Assembly: GCF_021025955.1 (NCBI RefSeq)
Contig: NZ_JAJNCL010000008.1
Coordinates: 124,001 to 188,000 of the forward strand
Direction of reading: 5' to 3'
Length of the DNA stretch: 64,000 bases
Origin: Rhodococcus qingshengii
Lineage (GTDB): Bacteria > Actinomycetota > Actinomycetes > Mycobacteriales > Mycobacteriaceae
The notes under the pieces were generated by a model that saw only the letters and a list, made by a program, of their open reading frames with translations, did not search any database and was not told the origin of the DNA. Position 1 is the stretch's first letter; each line of letters starts with the position of its first letter. Positions 36,609 through 45,911 of this stretch are shown in pieces. The position numbers were made by a program, and so were the translations under genes.

Positions 36609-36880
36609 TTACGCACCCTCGCAGGCATTCTCGGCAATCGTCCGAGCACTGTCGCCTGCGGCAATTCCACGGGAAACTTCTTCTCGTTCGTCTGCGGTGA
36701 TGTGCCCGATTCTCCGTGCTCGTGGGACCGGTCGGATGCCCCCGGACTCACGTAGGGGACGAATTCGGGGCATCGTTGCTCCCAGGATCCGCTCAATTTC
36801 TCCTAGCGATTCTCCGCGGCGGTGGAATTCCAGATCAGGTTCTCCTGCTCCACGGTGAATCCGAGTACCTTGTTGCCCAT
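36609..36880 (-). pseudogene. IS30-family transposase remnant, frameshifted and truncated
   Basis: The minus-strand ATG at 36880 has GGAGG upstream and reads MGNKVLGFTVEQENLIW, the usual start of an actinobacterial IS30 transposase. Near 36832 the frame shifts by one base; in the next frame it continues as FHRRGESLGEIERILGA, then RESGGIRPVPRARR and HITADEREEVSRGIAAGDSA, the helix-turn-helix region of IS30 proteins. It stops at 36609 where RTIA would normally lead into the second DNA-binding helix. The catalytic DDE domain is absent and no terminal inverted repeats were found. It marks past transposition at the tRNA side of the island. Confidence 0.72.
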
Positions 36881-36901
36881 CCACGCCTCCACGATCACGC
36901 A

Positions 36902-37057
36902 TCATCTCACCAGTAGTGATGCGTTGACCTGTTGAGACCAAGAACGATTGATAGACGTTTCGGGTTCTCCGCCGAGCGCAATGACAATCGCGAGTGCGAG
37001 TGCGGCGAGCAAAGCGCCTAGCTGAATACGAGCTGCCCGGAGGCTAAAGTCGGTCAT
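36902..37057 (-). CDS. Possible small membrane peptide
   Basis: A 51-residue frame starting MTDFSLRAARIQLG, followed by a hydrophobic segment (ALLAALALAIVIALGG) and a short polar tail (EPETSINRSWSQQ). GGAAGG lies 12 bases before the ATG, a little far. It resembles a single-pass membrane or exported peptide, but no family was recognised and it sits beside decayed DNA, so it may be a chance frame or the 5' end of a disrupted gene. Confidence 0.35.
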   Translation of the reverse strand: MTDFSLRAARIQLGALLAALALAIVIALGGEPETSINRSWSQQVNASLLVR

Positions 37058-37425
37058 GATCAGGTTTTTCCTTCCAGAGGTCCCGGTCTGGAGCCTCGCC
37101 GGGTTGCCTCCCGGTGGGGCTCCATTTAGCTTTCGCGTATGTCCGCATCTACGGATATACGTAAATACGAAGGGTCAGCGTCGAGCGAGAACGTCACGTT
37201 TCACCCGGTTACTGAGGGTTCATCGGCCAACAGACGTTCAACCAAGACGACAAGAATCTCCTGGGCAACTCCCAAGTCTCTGACTGCTGGGAACGACGAA
37301 GCACTTCGTGCCGAACCACCCCGCCATGGGGTGAATGTCCGTTATCTTCCTCGATAGTGGTTGCAATCTCCTGGCTGCTCGGCATCCCGTGCACGGATGC
37401 TGTCACCACGAAAGGGAGCACATCT
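37058..37425. other. Gap with inverted repeats, no clear gene
   Basis: Contains a hairpin around 37089-37123 (GGAGCC...GGCTCC with inner GCCGGG/CCCGGT) and an inverted repeat at 37136-37161 (CGTATGTCCG / CGGATATACG, one mismatch), either of which could be an operator between the divergent small ORF and the secreted protein gene. Reading frames of 60-75 codons here have no family features. Confidence 0.4.
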
Positions 37426-37767
37426 GTGAATGGACTCGAAACGCCTACCCGTTTGTCCCGGACCACCGCGGCCCTCGGCGTCGGCGCGCTCGCTGCCGCG
37501 ATCACCTTCGGCAGTGCAGTTGGTACTGCATCAGCCGATAGTCCAGTCGTCGACTTCGGCAGTATCTCGTTCTCGGTGACCAACGGTCCCGACAACACCA
37601 TCTACGACATCAACGCCATCATCAATCTCCCACCCGGCACACTGCCGCCAGGGATGATGACCCCGCAGATCACTACGCCCGCCGCGACCCCTCAACCAGT
37701 CGGCAACCCGTTTGCGGGCACCGCATTGGACTTCGTTCTGAGCTTCATTCAGGCTGCGGCCAGATAG
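37426..37767 (+). CDS. Small secreted hypothetical protein
   Basis: Exported protein of 113 residues from a GTG at 37426 with GGGAG seven bases upstream. The signal peptide runs through SRTTAALGVGALAAAITFG with cleavage near GTASA-DSP. The mature part (VVDFGSISFSVTNGPDNTIY) is followed by a Pro-rich, Thr-rich linker and a hydrophobic C-terminus (FVLSFIQAAAR). No catalytic features. It is followed by a strong bidirectional terminator and tRNA-Leu, so it is either the last gene of the island or the first core gene. Confidence 0.7.
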   Translation: MNGLETPTRLSRTTAALGVGALAAAITFGSAVGTASADSPVVDFGSISFSVTNGPDNTIYDINAIINLPPGTLPPGMMTPQITTPAATPQPVGNPFAGTALDFVLSFIQAAAR

Positions 37768-37781
37768 CCGACAACAAAAAA

Positions 37782-37815
37782 ACGAGGCCCCAACTCAAAG
37801 GAGTTGGGGCCTCGT
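37782..37815. terminator. Bidirectional terminator
   Basis: ACGAGGCCCCAACTC and GAGTTGGGGCCTCGT form a perfect 15-bp stem with a four-base loop. An A-run precedes it (a T-run for the opposite strand), so it can end both the secreted-protein gene and the tRNA transcript. Confidence 0.9.
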
Positions 37816-37819
37816 CTTG

Positions 37820-37905
37820 TGGTGGGCGAAGGGGGACTTGAACCCCCACGTCCCGAAGGACACTGGCACCTGAAGCCAGCGCGTCTGCCATTCCGCCACT
37901 CGCCC
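37820..37905 (-). tRNA. tRNA-Leu (anticodon CAG)
   Basis: Read on the minus strand, the acceptor GGGCGAG (5' end at 37905) pairs with TTCGCCC. The D-arm begins TGGCGGAATGGCAGACG, the anticodon stem CTGGC/GCCAG encloses TTCAGGT so the anticodon is CAG, a long variable arm (TGTCCTTCGGGACG) identifies a class II tRNA, and the T-arm is GGGGGTTCAAGTCCCCC. Discriminator A and an encoded CCA (37820-37822) follow. tRNA 3' ends like this are common integration sites; the island lies on that side. Confidence 0.96.
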
Positions 37906-38159
37906 GAGCAACGCCGAAACATTATCACGACAAACTTTGAAAGTTCTATTCGTGCAGATCAGGGCACGAATCGATGAACACCGAGCACCCAAAAGCCCAG
38001 AACCGATACCATGCTGAAACAGCGGCCAGGTACTGCCGAAGCGACATTTGACAGTACCGTGGAACCTGTACAGCAGTTTGGACGACACGCGACAAGGCGG
38101 TGCCGGCGCTACTTGCCGAGCATTTTGCCGTCGTAGATGCGAGGCGAGAGGAGGGCCCG

Positions 38160-39563
38160 ATGGGCATCGTGCAGCGTTTCGAACGAAAGCTCCAAGGAGC
38201 TGTCGGCGACGCATTCGCGCGGGTCTTCGGTGGTGGTGTTGTGCCGCAGGAAGTAGAGGCGGCGCTCCAGCAGGAGGCACGTGACCGCGTCGAGCACCTC
38301 GGCGGCGGAATTCTTCTCGCCCCCAACAACTACGTGATCACCATCAACAACTCCGATCACGAAGAATTGGCAGCAGACCGCGAACTGACGACCAAAGCTT
38401 TCAGCCGACACCTGCAGGATTTCATCCGCGATCAGGGTTGGCAGACGTACGGCGACATCTCGGTCACTTTCGAGCCTTCGCCTACGCTCCACACCGGTCA
38501 GTTCCGCACCCGCGGAACCGTCGACCCGGATGGTGACGCCGAGCAGGCATCACCGCCGTCGCATGTTCCGCAGGTTTCGTCGCGGCCTCCACAACGGCCG
38601 CCTCAGCGACCCGCACCGATTGTTCCCCCTGTTTCCAATCCAGTCCCGTCACAACCAGGAGCCGGCCCCATGACGCAGAACTCAGGCTACGAACCAAGCC
38701 GCGAACCGGCGGGTCGCCAGCCCGAACCGCAGCAGCCGGCACGGAACGGGTACTCCCACGACGACGGCGGTTACGCCGCTCCGCAGGGCCAGGAAGCGCC
38801 GTACCAGAACGGTTACGACCGCGGCGACGGTTACCGCACGGGCGACGACCAGCAGGGCTACAACCAGCAGCAGGGTGGCTACGACCAGCAGGCGTACCCG
38901 AACCAGCAGCAGCCGTACGAGCAGGCCGGCTACGACCAGCAAGGTTATGACCAGCAGGGTTACCAGCAGCAGCCGTACGACCAGCAGGGCTACGGCCAGC
39001 AGGCGTACCAGGGTGGGTACGACCAACAGGGCTACCAGCAGGGCGGCGGTTACGACCAGCAGGGCTACCAGCAGCAGCCGTACAACGGCCAGTCCTACGA
39101 TCAGCCGGGCTACGACCAGCAGAGCTACCACCAGGGCGGCTACGACCAGCAGGCGTACACACAGCAGCCGTACGAGCAGGCCGGCTACGAGCAGGGCGGC
39201 AACTTCGAGCAGACCCAGGCCTACCCGCAGCAGGGCTACGCCCAGCCGCAGGGCGGTTACGCACCGACGGCCCAGAGCCTGACGGCAACCCTGCAGCTCG
39301 AGGACGGCAGCGGACGCCACTTCCAGCTTCGCGACGGCAGCAATGTCATCGGCCGCGGCCAGGAAGCTCAGTTCCGCCTCCCGGACACCGGCGTCTCACG
39401 TCGCCACATCGACATCCGCTGGGACGGCCGCACCGCGATGCTGTCCGATTTGGGATCCACGAACGGCACCACCGTCAACGGAGCACCGGTCCAGGACTGG
39501 CAGCTGGCAGACGGCGACATCATTCGTGCAGGTCACTCGGAGATTCTGGTTCGCATTCTCTGA
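38160..39563 (+). CDS. fhaA: FHA-domain protein FhaA with DUF3662 and QQGY repeats
   Basis: Protein of 467 residues from the ATG at 38160 (GAGAGGAGGG upstream). The N-terminal DUF3662 domain (MGIVQRFERKLQGAV to about residue 115) precedes a long linker rich in short Gln-Gly-Tyr units (YDQQGYQQQPYDQQGYG and variants, about residues 215-375), then a C-terminal FHA domain with the phosphothreonine-binding pattern NVIGRGQEAQFRLPD, SRRHIDIRWDG and LGSTNGTTVNG. In mycobacteria FhaA binds phosphorylated MviN and joins PknB signalling to cell-wall synthesis. It is first of the cluster but separated from fhaB by 186 bases, so it may have its own transcript. Confidence 0.95.
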   Translation: MGIVQRFERKLQGAVGDAFARVFGGGVVPQEVEAALQQEARDRVEHLGGGILLAPNNYVITINNSDHEELAADRELTTKAFSRHLQDFIRDQGWQTYGDISVTFEPSPTLHTGQFRTRGTVDPDGDAEQASPPSHVPQVSSRPPQRPPQRPAPIVPPVSNPVPSQPGAGPMTQNSGYEPSREPAGRQPEPQQPARNGYSHDDGGYAAPQGQEAPYQNGYDRGDGYRTGDDQQGYNQQQGGYDQQAYPNQQQPYEQAGYDQQGYDQQGYQQQPYDQQGYGQQAYQGGYDQQGYQQGGGYDQQGYQQQPYNGQSYDQPGYDQQSYHQGGYDQQAYTQQPYEQAGYEQGGNFEQTQAYPQQGYAQPQGGYAPTAQSLTATLQLEDGSGRHFQLRDGSNVIGRGQEAQFRLPDTGVSRRHIDIRWDGRTAMLSDLGSTNGTTVNGAPVQDWQLADGDIIRAGHSEILVRIL

Positions 39564-39749
39564 GCTGAGAAACGGACGCCAGGATTTTTCCGATAACAAT
39601 CGAACATTCGGCGGTCCGTCGGCGCGCCGCCGTCACGCGGCTGTCAGTATCGTGATCTTCGGGGCCCAGAGCCCCCTATGATGCTGCCAGTCGACAATGC
39701 TCGAACCCCGCTGCGGCGGGGCTCGAGCCATAGAAGGAGGTGGACAGCC

Positions 39750-40214
39750 GTGCAGGGCCTGATTCTGCAACTCACACGGGCGGGCTTCCTGCTCCTACTG
39801 TGGCTGTTCGTCTGGGCAGTCCTCCGCACTCTCCGCTCCGACATCTATGCCGGCTCCGGGGTCAGGGTTCCGCCGCGGTACACCCGTGCCGGAAAGGTCC
39901 TGCCCTCACTGGGCAAGGCGAAGGTGCCTCGGTACCTGGTGGTCACGCAGGGCGCCCTCGCCGGTACCCGCATCACCCTCGGTTCTCAGCCCGTCATGAT
40001 CGGCCGTGCCGACGATTCGACGCTCGTTCTCACCGACGATTACGCGTCGACGCGCCATGCACGGCTCTCACAGCGCGGCGCCGACTGGTACGTCGAGGAT
40101 CTCGGTTCGACCAACGGCACCTATCTGGACCGCGCCAAGGTCACAACTGCGGTACGCGTCCCGCTGGGCACTCCGGTTCGCGTCGGCAAGACGGTAATCG
40201 AGCTACGCCCGTGA
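39750..40214 (+). CDS. fhaB: FHA-domain membrane protein FhaB (FipA)
   Basis: Protein of 154 residues from a GTG at 39750 with AAGGAGG nine bases upstream. An N-terminal helix (RAGFLLLLWLFVWAVLRTLR) anchors it in the membrane, and the C-terminal half is an FHA domain (RITLGSQPVMIGRADD, STRHARLSQRG, LGSTNGTYLDR). In mycobacteria it links FtsZ and FtsQ and is a phosphatase/kinase partner, especially under stress. The stop overlaps pstP by four bases. Length agrees with the mycobacterial protein. Confidence 0.95.
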   Translation: MQGLILQLTRAGFLLLLWLFVWAVLRTLRSDIYAGSGVRVPPRYTRAGKVLPSLGKAKVPRYLVVTQGALAGTRITLGSQPVMIGRADDSTLVLTDDYASTRHARLSQRGADWYVEDLGSTNGTYLDRAKVTTAVRVPLGTPVRVGKTVIELRP

Positions 40215-41635
40215 CCCTTGTTCTCCGCTACGCGGCGCGCAGCGACCGCGGTCTCGTGCGCTCCAACAACGAAGATTCCGTGTACGCCGGTGCACGCCTG
40301 CTGGCCTTGGCCGACGGCATGGGCGGACACGCGGCCGGTGAGGTCGCGTCGCAGTTGATGATTGCCGCCCTGGCGCATCTCGACGATGACGAGCCCGGCG
40401 AGGATCTGCTCGGCAAGCTCGAGGCAGCCACCCGCGAGGGCAACGATTCCATCGCCGATCACGTCGAGGAAGAACCCGAACTCGACGGCATGGGCACCAC
40501 GCTCACCGCGATCCTCTTCTCCGGCAGCAAGCTCGGTCTCGTGCACATCGGCGACTCGCGCGCCTACCTGCTGCGTGACGACCATCTGACGCAGATCACC
40601 CGCGACGACACGTTCGTTCAGTCGTTGGTCGACGAGGGCAGGATCACCGCCGAGCAGGCACACACGCACCCGCAGCGATCCCTGATCATGCGGGCGTTGA
40701 CCGGAAACGAGATCGAGCCGACGCTCACCGTGCGCGAAGCCCGCGCCGGCGATCGTTACCTGCTCTGCTCCGACGGCCTCTCCGACGTGGTCAGCGACGA
40801 GACCATCGAGAACACGATGCGCGAGGGCTCGCAGGAGCAGTGCGCCGATCGTCTCATCGAATTGGCTCTGCGCAGCGGCGGTCCCGACAACGTCACCGTC
40901 GTCGTCGCCGATGTCATCGACCTCGACTACGGCCAGTCGCATCCCATCGTCGCGGGCGCCGCGTCGACGGAGGAGGAAGAGGACTCCCCTCCTCCCAACA
41001 CGGCTGCCGGCCGCGCCGCTGCCATGCGTCCGCCGCGCGCGACGCCCAAGCGAGTTGTCTCCCAACCCGAACCGGAACCGAAGAAGAAGCGGAACCGGTT
41101 GTGGTGGGTGGTTCTCGCTGTGGTGCTGATCGCACTGGTCGGCGTCGGCGCAGTGATCGGCCGCGCCGTCATCCGCAACAACTACTACGTCGGCGAAGAC
41201 AACGGCCGCGTGACGGTGCTGCGCGGAATCCCCGGTTCGGTGCTCGGCTACTCGCTGCAAGACGCGGATCTGGTGGGTTGCGTCGGCGACGACGACGTCC
41301 TGACCCTCGTCTCCCCCGACGCGATTCCCAGCAACTGCAACATCCTCGAGGTGACGGATCTGCAGCCGTCGGCGCAGGAGCAGGTGCGCGCCGGGCTGCC
41401 GTCCGGCAAGCGTGAAGATGCGCAGAGCCAGATGATCCGACTCATCGGCGGCGATCTGCTTCCTCGTTGTGAGCCGGTTCCGACAACGACAGCAGCGCCC
41501 ACTCCCCCGCCGGCACCGGAGACCACTCCGGCTCCCGCGCCGCCCGCTGAGCCGGCCACGCCGACGACGGCAGCACCCACGACTACGCCTACGCCGACCG
41601 CTGTTCCCGGTCAGACTTGCAGGACGGTCAACTGA
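40211..41635 (+). CDS. pstP: Ser/Thr protein phosphatase PstP (PP2C family)
   Basis: PP2C phosphatase of 474 residues that removes phosphates from PknA/PknB and their targets. The GTG at 40211 overlaps the fhaB stop. Metal-binding motifs are [47 protein letters not shown] and [14 protein letters not shown] cytosolic linker (PKKKRNR) precedes one transmembrane helix near residues 297-320, then an extracellular domain of ~130 residues ending in a Pro/Thr/Ala-rich tail ([10 protein letters not shown]). Membrane topology puts the phosphatase inside and the sensor-like part outside. The stop overlaps the rodA start by one base. Confidence 0.96.
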   Translation: MTLVLRYAARSDRGLVRSNNEDSVYAGARLLALADGMGGHAAGEVASQLMIAALAHLDDDEPGEDLLGKLEAATREGNDSIADHVEEEPELDGMGTTLTAILFSGSKLGLVHIGDSRAYLLRDDHLTQITRDDTFVQSLVDEGRITAEQAHTHPQRSLIMRALTGNEIEPTLTVREARAGDRYLLCSDGLSDVVSDETIENTMREGSQEQCADRLIELALRSGGPDNVTVVVADVIDLDYGQSHPIVAGAASTEEEEDSPPPNTAAGRAAAMRPPRATPKRVVSQPEPEPKKKRNRLWWVVLAVVLIALVGVGAVIGRAVIRNNYYVGEDNGRVTVLRGIPGSVLGYSLQDADLVGCVGDDDVLTLVSPDAIPSNCNILEVTDLQPSAQEQVRAGLPSGKREDAQSQMIRLIGGDLLPRCEPVPTTTAAPTPPPAPETTPAPAPPAEPATPTTAAPTTTPTPTAVPGQTCRTVN

Positions 41636-43086
41636 TGTCGTCCAACGCAGCTGCGGGGACGGCTTTTCCGAGCCCGCCCGGAGGTTTTGCCCCGGCGCCG
41701 GTCCAGGCGACCCGTCGAAACATGGAGCTGTTGCTCCTGGGCTTTGCCGTCATCATCACGACGGTCTCGCTTCTGCTCGTCGAGGCAAGCCAGGAACAGA
41801 AGATCACTCTCGATCTGGCCAAGTACGCGCTCGCGTACACGGGCCTGTTCCTGATCGCGCACTTGGCAATTCGGCGGTATGCGCCGTACGCCGATCCGCT
41901 GTTGCTGCCGATCGTCGCCCTGCTCAACGGCCTGGGGTTGGTGCTCATCCACCGACTCGACCTCGCCGACGAACAAACTGCGCTCTACAACGGCGTCGAG
42001 GCACCGTCTCCGGATGCGAACCAGCAGGTAATGTGGACTGCACTGGCGATCACCGGTTTCGTGTTGCTGCTCGTGTTCTTGAAGGACTACCGCCTGATGG
42101 CGCGGTTCAGCTACACACTCGGCCTCGCAGGTCTGGTGTTCCTGGCGATTCCCGCGATCCTGCCGGCGAAGTTCTCGAGCGTGAACGGCGCGAAGATCTG
42201 GATTCGCCTGCCCGGATTCAGCATTCAGCCAGGTGAGTTCGCAAAGATCCTGCTCATCATCTTCTTCGCGTCCGTGCTCGTCGCTAAGCGCGACCTGTTC
42301 ACCTCGGCCGGTAAACACTTCCTGGGCATGGACTTTCCGCGTGCCCGCGATCTCGGTCCGATTCTGCTCGCCTGGATCGTCTCGGTAGGCGTTCTCGTCT
42401 TCGAAACCGACCTCGGTACGTCGCTGCTGCTCTTCAGCACCGTGCTGGTGATGCTCTACATCGCGACCGAGCGTGTGGGCTGGCTGGTGATCGGCGGCGG
42501 ACTGCTGGCCATCGGATTCTTCTTCGCCTACAAGATGTTCGGCCACGTACGCGTTCGCGTCGACACCTGGCTGGACCCGCTCGGCGACTACGCCAATACC
42601 GGCTATCAAATCTCGCAGTCACTGTTCGGCCTGGCCACCGGCGGTATCGCCGGAACAGGTCTGGGCAGTGGCCGACCCAACCAGGTGCCGTTCGCGAAGA
42701 CGGACTTCATCATCGCGACCATCGGCGAAGAGCTCGGTCTGATCGGCCTGGCCGCTGTGCTGATGCTGTTCCTGCTTCTCATCGTGCGCGGCCTGCGTAC
42801 GGCGTTGGCAGTGCGCGACAGCTTCGGCAAACTGCTGGCCGCCGGTCTGTCGTTCACCATCGCGATCCAGATTTTTGTCGTCGTCGGCGGCGTCACCAAG
42901 CTGATCCCGCTGACGGGTCTGACAACACCGTTCATGTCGTACGGCGGCTCGTCGCTGCTCGCGAACTACCTACTGCTGGCCATCCTCGTCCGGATCTCGG
43001 ACGCGGCACGTGCGCCGGTAGTGACGAAGAAGAAAGGCCCGCCCCCAATCGCTGACGCCAATACCGAGATGATGCCGCGCGTATGA
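41635..43086 (+). CDS. rodA: Peptidoglycan glycosyltransferase RodA (SEDS family)
   Basis: Polytopic SEDS protein of 483 residues that polymerises lipid II into glycan strands for elongation. The ATG at 41635 shares a base with the pstP stop. Key segments are about ten or more helices, the substrate loop containing [21 protein letters not shown], and the C-terminal [18 protein letters not shown] signature. The order rodA-pbpA means it works with the class B transpeptidase next door, whose start overlaps its stop by four bases. RodA (rather than FtsW) is chosen because of this neighbourhood. Confidence 0.95.
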   Translation: MSSNAAAGTAFPSPPGGFAPAPVQATRRNMELLLLGFAVIITTVSLLLVEASQEQKITLDLAKYALAYTGLFLIAHLAIRRYAPYADPLLLPIVALLNGLGLVLIHRLDLADEQTALYNGVEAPSPDANQQVMWTALAITGFVLLLVFLKDYRLMARFSYTLGLAGLVFLAIPAILPAKFSSVNGAKIWIRLPGFSIQPGEFAKILLIIFFASVLVAKRDLFTSAGKHFLGMDFPRARDLGPILLAWIVSVGVLVFETDLGTSLLLFSTVLVMLYIATERVGWLVIGGGLLAIGFFFAYKMFGHVRVRVDTWLDPLGDYANTGYQISQSLFGLATGGIAGTGLGSGRPNQVPFAKTDFIIATIGEELGLIGLAAVLMLFLLLIVRGLRTALAVRDSFGKLLAAGLSFTIAIQIFVVVGGVTKLIPLTGLTTPFMSYGGSSLLANYLLLAILVRISDAARAPVVTKKKGPPPIADANTEMMPRV

Positions 43087-44549
43087 ACACTCCACTGCGC
43101 CGCGTCGCGATGGCCGTCATGGTGATGGTTGTCGCGCTCCTCGCCAACGCCACGTACGTACAGGTCATCAAAGCTGACGACCTGCGAGCCGACCCGCGCA
43201 ACTCACGGGTGCTGCTCGACGAGTACTCACGCCAGCGAGGTCAGATCTCGGCGGCCGGACAGGTACTGGCGGCCTCCCAGGCCACCGACGACCGGTACAA
43301 GTACCTGCGCCAGTATCCGAATCCGTACCCGTACGCACCGGTCACGGGCTTCTACTCGATGCAGTACGGCAGCGCCGGCCTCGAGCGCACCGAGGATCCG
43401 ATTCTCAACGGCTCGGACAACCGGTTGTTCAGCCAGCGCTTCTTCGATCTGGTCTCCGGACGCGATCCGCGCGGTGGCAACGTCGTCACGACGCTCAACC
43501 CGGCCATGCAGCAGGTGGCGTACGACCAGCTGACCAGCAAGGGTTACACCGGTTCCGTCGTCGCCATCGAGCCGAGCACCGGACGCATCCTGACGATGGT
43601 CAGCACCCCGAGCTACGACCCGAACCTGCTTGCCAGCCACGACGGCGCCGAAACCACGCAGGCGTGGGACGAGCTCAATGCCGATCCCAACGATCCGTTG
43701 GTCAACCGCGCGATCTCGCAGACCTACCCTCCCGGCTCGACGTTCAAGGTGCTCACCACGGCCGCAGCTCTTGGCAACGGTGCGACCCCGGACGACCAGC
43801 TGACCGCGGCGCCGCAGATCACGCTGCCCGGCACCAACACGACCCTCGAGAACTACAACGGCAGTACCTGCGGCCCCAACCCGACGGCGTCGTTGCGTGA
43901 GGCGTTTGCGCGCTCGTGCAACACGGCCTTCGTCGAACTCGGCATCAAAGACGGCGCCGACGCCATCAAGGACGAGGCCAGCGCCTTCGGCATCGGACCC
44001 AACACTCCCGCGATCCCGCTGCCGGTCGCAGACAGCACCGTCGGCGACATCTCCGACGACGCCGCCCTCGGCCAGACCAGCATCGGCCAGCGCGACGTCG
44101 CAGTGACCCCACTCGAGAATGCAGTGATCGCCGCGACCGTCGCCAACGGTGGTGTGCGCATGCAGCCCAACCTGATCTCCCAGTTGCAGGCACCCGATCT
44201 GACCGACCTCAGTACGCCGTCACCGGTGTCGATGGGTCAGGCGATCTCGCCGGCAGTGGCCGCAACGCTGACCGATCTGATGATCGGCTCGGAGAACTTC
44301 ACCGGCGGCGACGGCAAGATCCCCGGCGTTCAGATCGCGTCCAAGACCGGTACCGCCGAGCATGGCGTGAACCCGCGGGAAACTCCGCCGCACGCCTGGT
44401 ACATCGCTTTTGCACCGGCGCAGAATCCGACGGTCGCCGTGGCCGTCATCGTCGAGAACGGTGGTGACCGCGGACTCGCAGCTACCGGTGGCTCGGTTGC
44501 TGCGCCGATCGGTCGTGCAGTCATCGCAGCCGGAATCCAAGGGGGCTGA
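43083..44549 (+). CDS. pbpA: Penicillin-binding protein A (class B transpeptidase)
   Basis: Transpeptidase of 488 residues that cross-links peptidoglycan. An N-terminal membrane helix ([19 protein letters not shown]) is followed by a dimerisation domain and the catalytic domain: nucleophile Ser219 in [15 protein letters not shown] as the SxN motif, and [10 protein letters not shown] as KTG. In mycobacteria PbpA is needed for septation and growth and is phosphorylated by PknB. It is coupled to rodA upstream; pknA starts three bases after its stop. Confidence 0.96.
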   Translation: MNTPLRRVAMAVMVMVVALLANATYVQVIKADDLRADPRNSRVLLDEYSRQRGQISAAGQVLAASQATDDRYKYLRQYPNPYPYAPVTGFYSMQYGSAGLERTEDPILNGSDNRLFSQRFFDLVSGRDPRGGNVVTTLNPAMQQVAYDQLTSKGYTGSVVAIEPSTGRILTMVSTPSYDPNLLASHDGAETTQAWDELNADPNDPLVNRAISQTYPPGSTFKVLTTAAALGNGATPDDQLTAAPQITLPGTNTTLENYNGSTCGPNPTASLREAFARSCNTAFVELGIKDGADAIKDEASAFGIGPNTPAIPLPVADSTVGDISDDAALGQTSIGQRDVAVTPLENAVIAATVANGGVRMQPNLISQLQAPDLTDLSTPSPVSMGQAISPAVAATLTDLMIGSENFTGGDGKIPGVQIASKTGTAEHGVNPRETPPHAWYIAFAPAQNPTVAVAVIVENGGDRGLAATGGSVAAPIGRAVIAAGIQGG

Positions 44550-44552
44550 ACC

Positions 44553-45911
44553 GTGGCGTTGAACAACGGCGCTTTGATCGCCGATCGTTACCGATTGATC
44601 CGTCTCATCGCCACCGGTGGGATGGGTCAGGTGTGGGAAGCCACCGACTCCCGGCTCAACCGTCGCGTCGCCGTCAAGGTACTCAAGTCCGAGTTCTCTT
44701 CCGATCCGGAGTTCTTGGAGCGCTTCCGCTTCGAGGCCCGCACCACCGCGCAGCTCAACCATCCCGGTATCGCCGGAATCTACGACTACGGCGAGACCCG
44801 CGACAGCTCGGGCGATTCCACGGCGTACCTGGTGATGGAACTCGTCAACGGCGAGCCGCTCAACGCCGTCCTGGCGCGCGTCGGTCGCCTCGCGGTTCCG
44901 CATGCCCTCGACATGCTCGAGCAGACCGGCCGCGCCCTGCAGGTCGCACACGACGCCGGTGTCGTGCACCGCGACGTGAAGCCGGGCAACATCCTCATCA
45001 CGCCGACGGGCCAGGTGAAGATCACGGACTTCGGCATCGCCAAGGCCGTCGAGAACTCGCCCGTCACACGCACGGGAATGGTGATGGGCACCGCCCAGTA
45101 CATCGCGCCCGAGCAGGCCCTCGGTCAGGACGCGACCGCGGCGAGTGACGTGTACTCGCTGGGAATCGTCGGATACGAAGCACTTTCGGGTCGACGCCCG
45201 TTCACCGGTGACGGCGCGCTGACCGTCGCGATGAAGCATGTGCAGGAAATCCCGGCGCCGATGCCGGACGACCTGCCGCCCAACATCCGCGAGCTCATCG
45301 ACATCACGTTGACCAAGGATCCGGCCGGACGCTACGCCAGTGGCGGCGAGTTCGCCGACGCCGTTGCAGCCGTTCGGGCGGGTAGGCGTCCACCGCCGCC
45401 CGGTCTGCTCGCCACCGGTGCCGCCAGCGCGTCGCCGGCTACGGGTGCCACGCAGGTCATGCCGCCGACGTACGCGGGTCCGGCGACAGGCGCAGCTGCT
45501 GCGGACGACGCGGCGGCCGGCGGAATGACCAGTGGGCAGAAGGCCGTGGCATGGGCCGGCGGCGGATTGATCTTGTTGGCGTTGATCATCGGCGGAGTCT
45601 GGATCGCGACCGACGGTCCCAGCGACCCGACACCGCCCGTCGTCACGTCCACGACGTTGCCGACCACGACGACGACCAAGCCCACCACGACAACAACTCG
45701 GCCGACGACGACGACCACCGAGCCGACCACCACGACGACTCGGCCGACGACAACCACGACCGAGCCGACAACCACCACAACAACGCCGACCACGACAACA
45801 ACCACTCCGACGACCACAACCACCACCACGACGACAACGACGACCACAACGACCACTGAGCCGTTGGCGGATCCCGGAGACGCTGAAAAACCGCTAGGAC
45901 AAGACCAATGA
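44553..45911 (+). CDS. pknA: Ser/Thr protein kinase PknA with long Thr-rich outer tail
   Basis: Hanks-type kinase of 452 residues from a GTG. The kinase domain (residues 12-270) has the glycine loop [18 protein letters not shown] (Lys), [11 protein letters not shown], and DFGIAKAVE; a transmembrane helix lies at about residues 330-352. The outer ~100 residues are mostly Thr-Pro with single Arg/Glu/Lys breaks (units of [14 protein letters not shown]). A long Thr tract like this is absent from the M. tuberculosis protein and may be O-mannosylated; that is inference. PknA controls elongation and division with PknB. The stop overlaps pknB by four bases. Confidence 0.95.
   Translation: MALNNGALIADRYRLIRLIATGGMGQVWEATDSRLNRRVAVKVLKSEFSSDPEFLERFRFEARTTAQLNHPGIAGIYDYGETRDSSGDSTAYLVMELVNGEPLNAVLARVGRLAVPHALDMLEQTGRALQVAHDAGVVHRDVKPGNILITPTGQVKITDFGIAKAVENSPVTRTGMVMGTAQYIAPEQALGQDATAASDVYSLGIVGYEALSGRRPFTGDGALTVAMKHVQEIPAPMPDDLPPNIRELIDITLTKDPAGRYASGGEFADAVAAVRAGRRPPPPGLLATGAASASPATGATQVMPPTYAGPATGAAAADDAAAGGMTSGQKAVAWAGGGLILLALIIGGVWIATDGPSDPTPPVVTSTTLPTTTTTKPTTTTTRPTTTTTEPTTTTTRPTTTTTEPTTTTTTPTTTTTTPTTTTTTTTTTTTTTTTEPLADPGDAEKPLGQDQ

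Noticed and set aside
37139..37357. A 72-codon frame ahead of the small secreted protein
   Set aside because: No ribosome-binding site, no family match and low-quality composition; likely chance.
25091..37905. Prophage
   Set aside because: No integrase, capsid, terminase or lysis gene; content is defence genes and an IS fragment only.
38800..39260. Periodic DNA that looks like a tandem-repeat or CRISPR array
   Set aside because: Units are in frame and encode Gln-Gly-Tyr repeats inside fhaA; no regular repeat-spacer pattern and no cas genes.
45650..45870. ACG/ACC-rich repeat resembling a satellite
   Set aside because: It is the Thr-Pro coding tail of pknA, in frame up to the stop.
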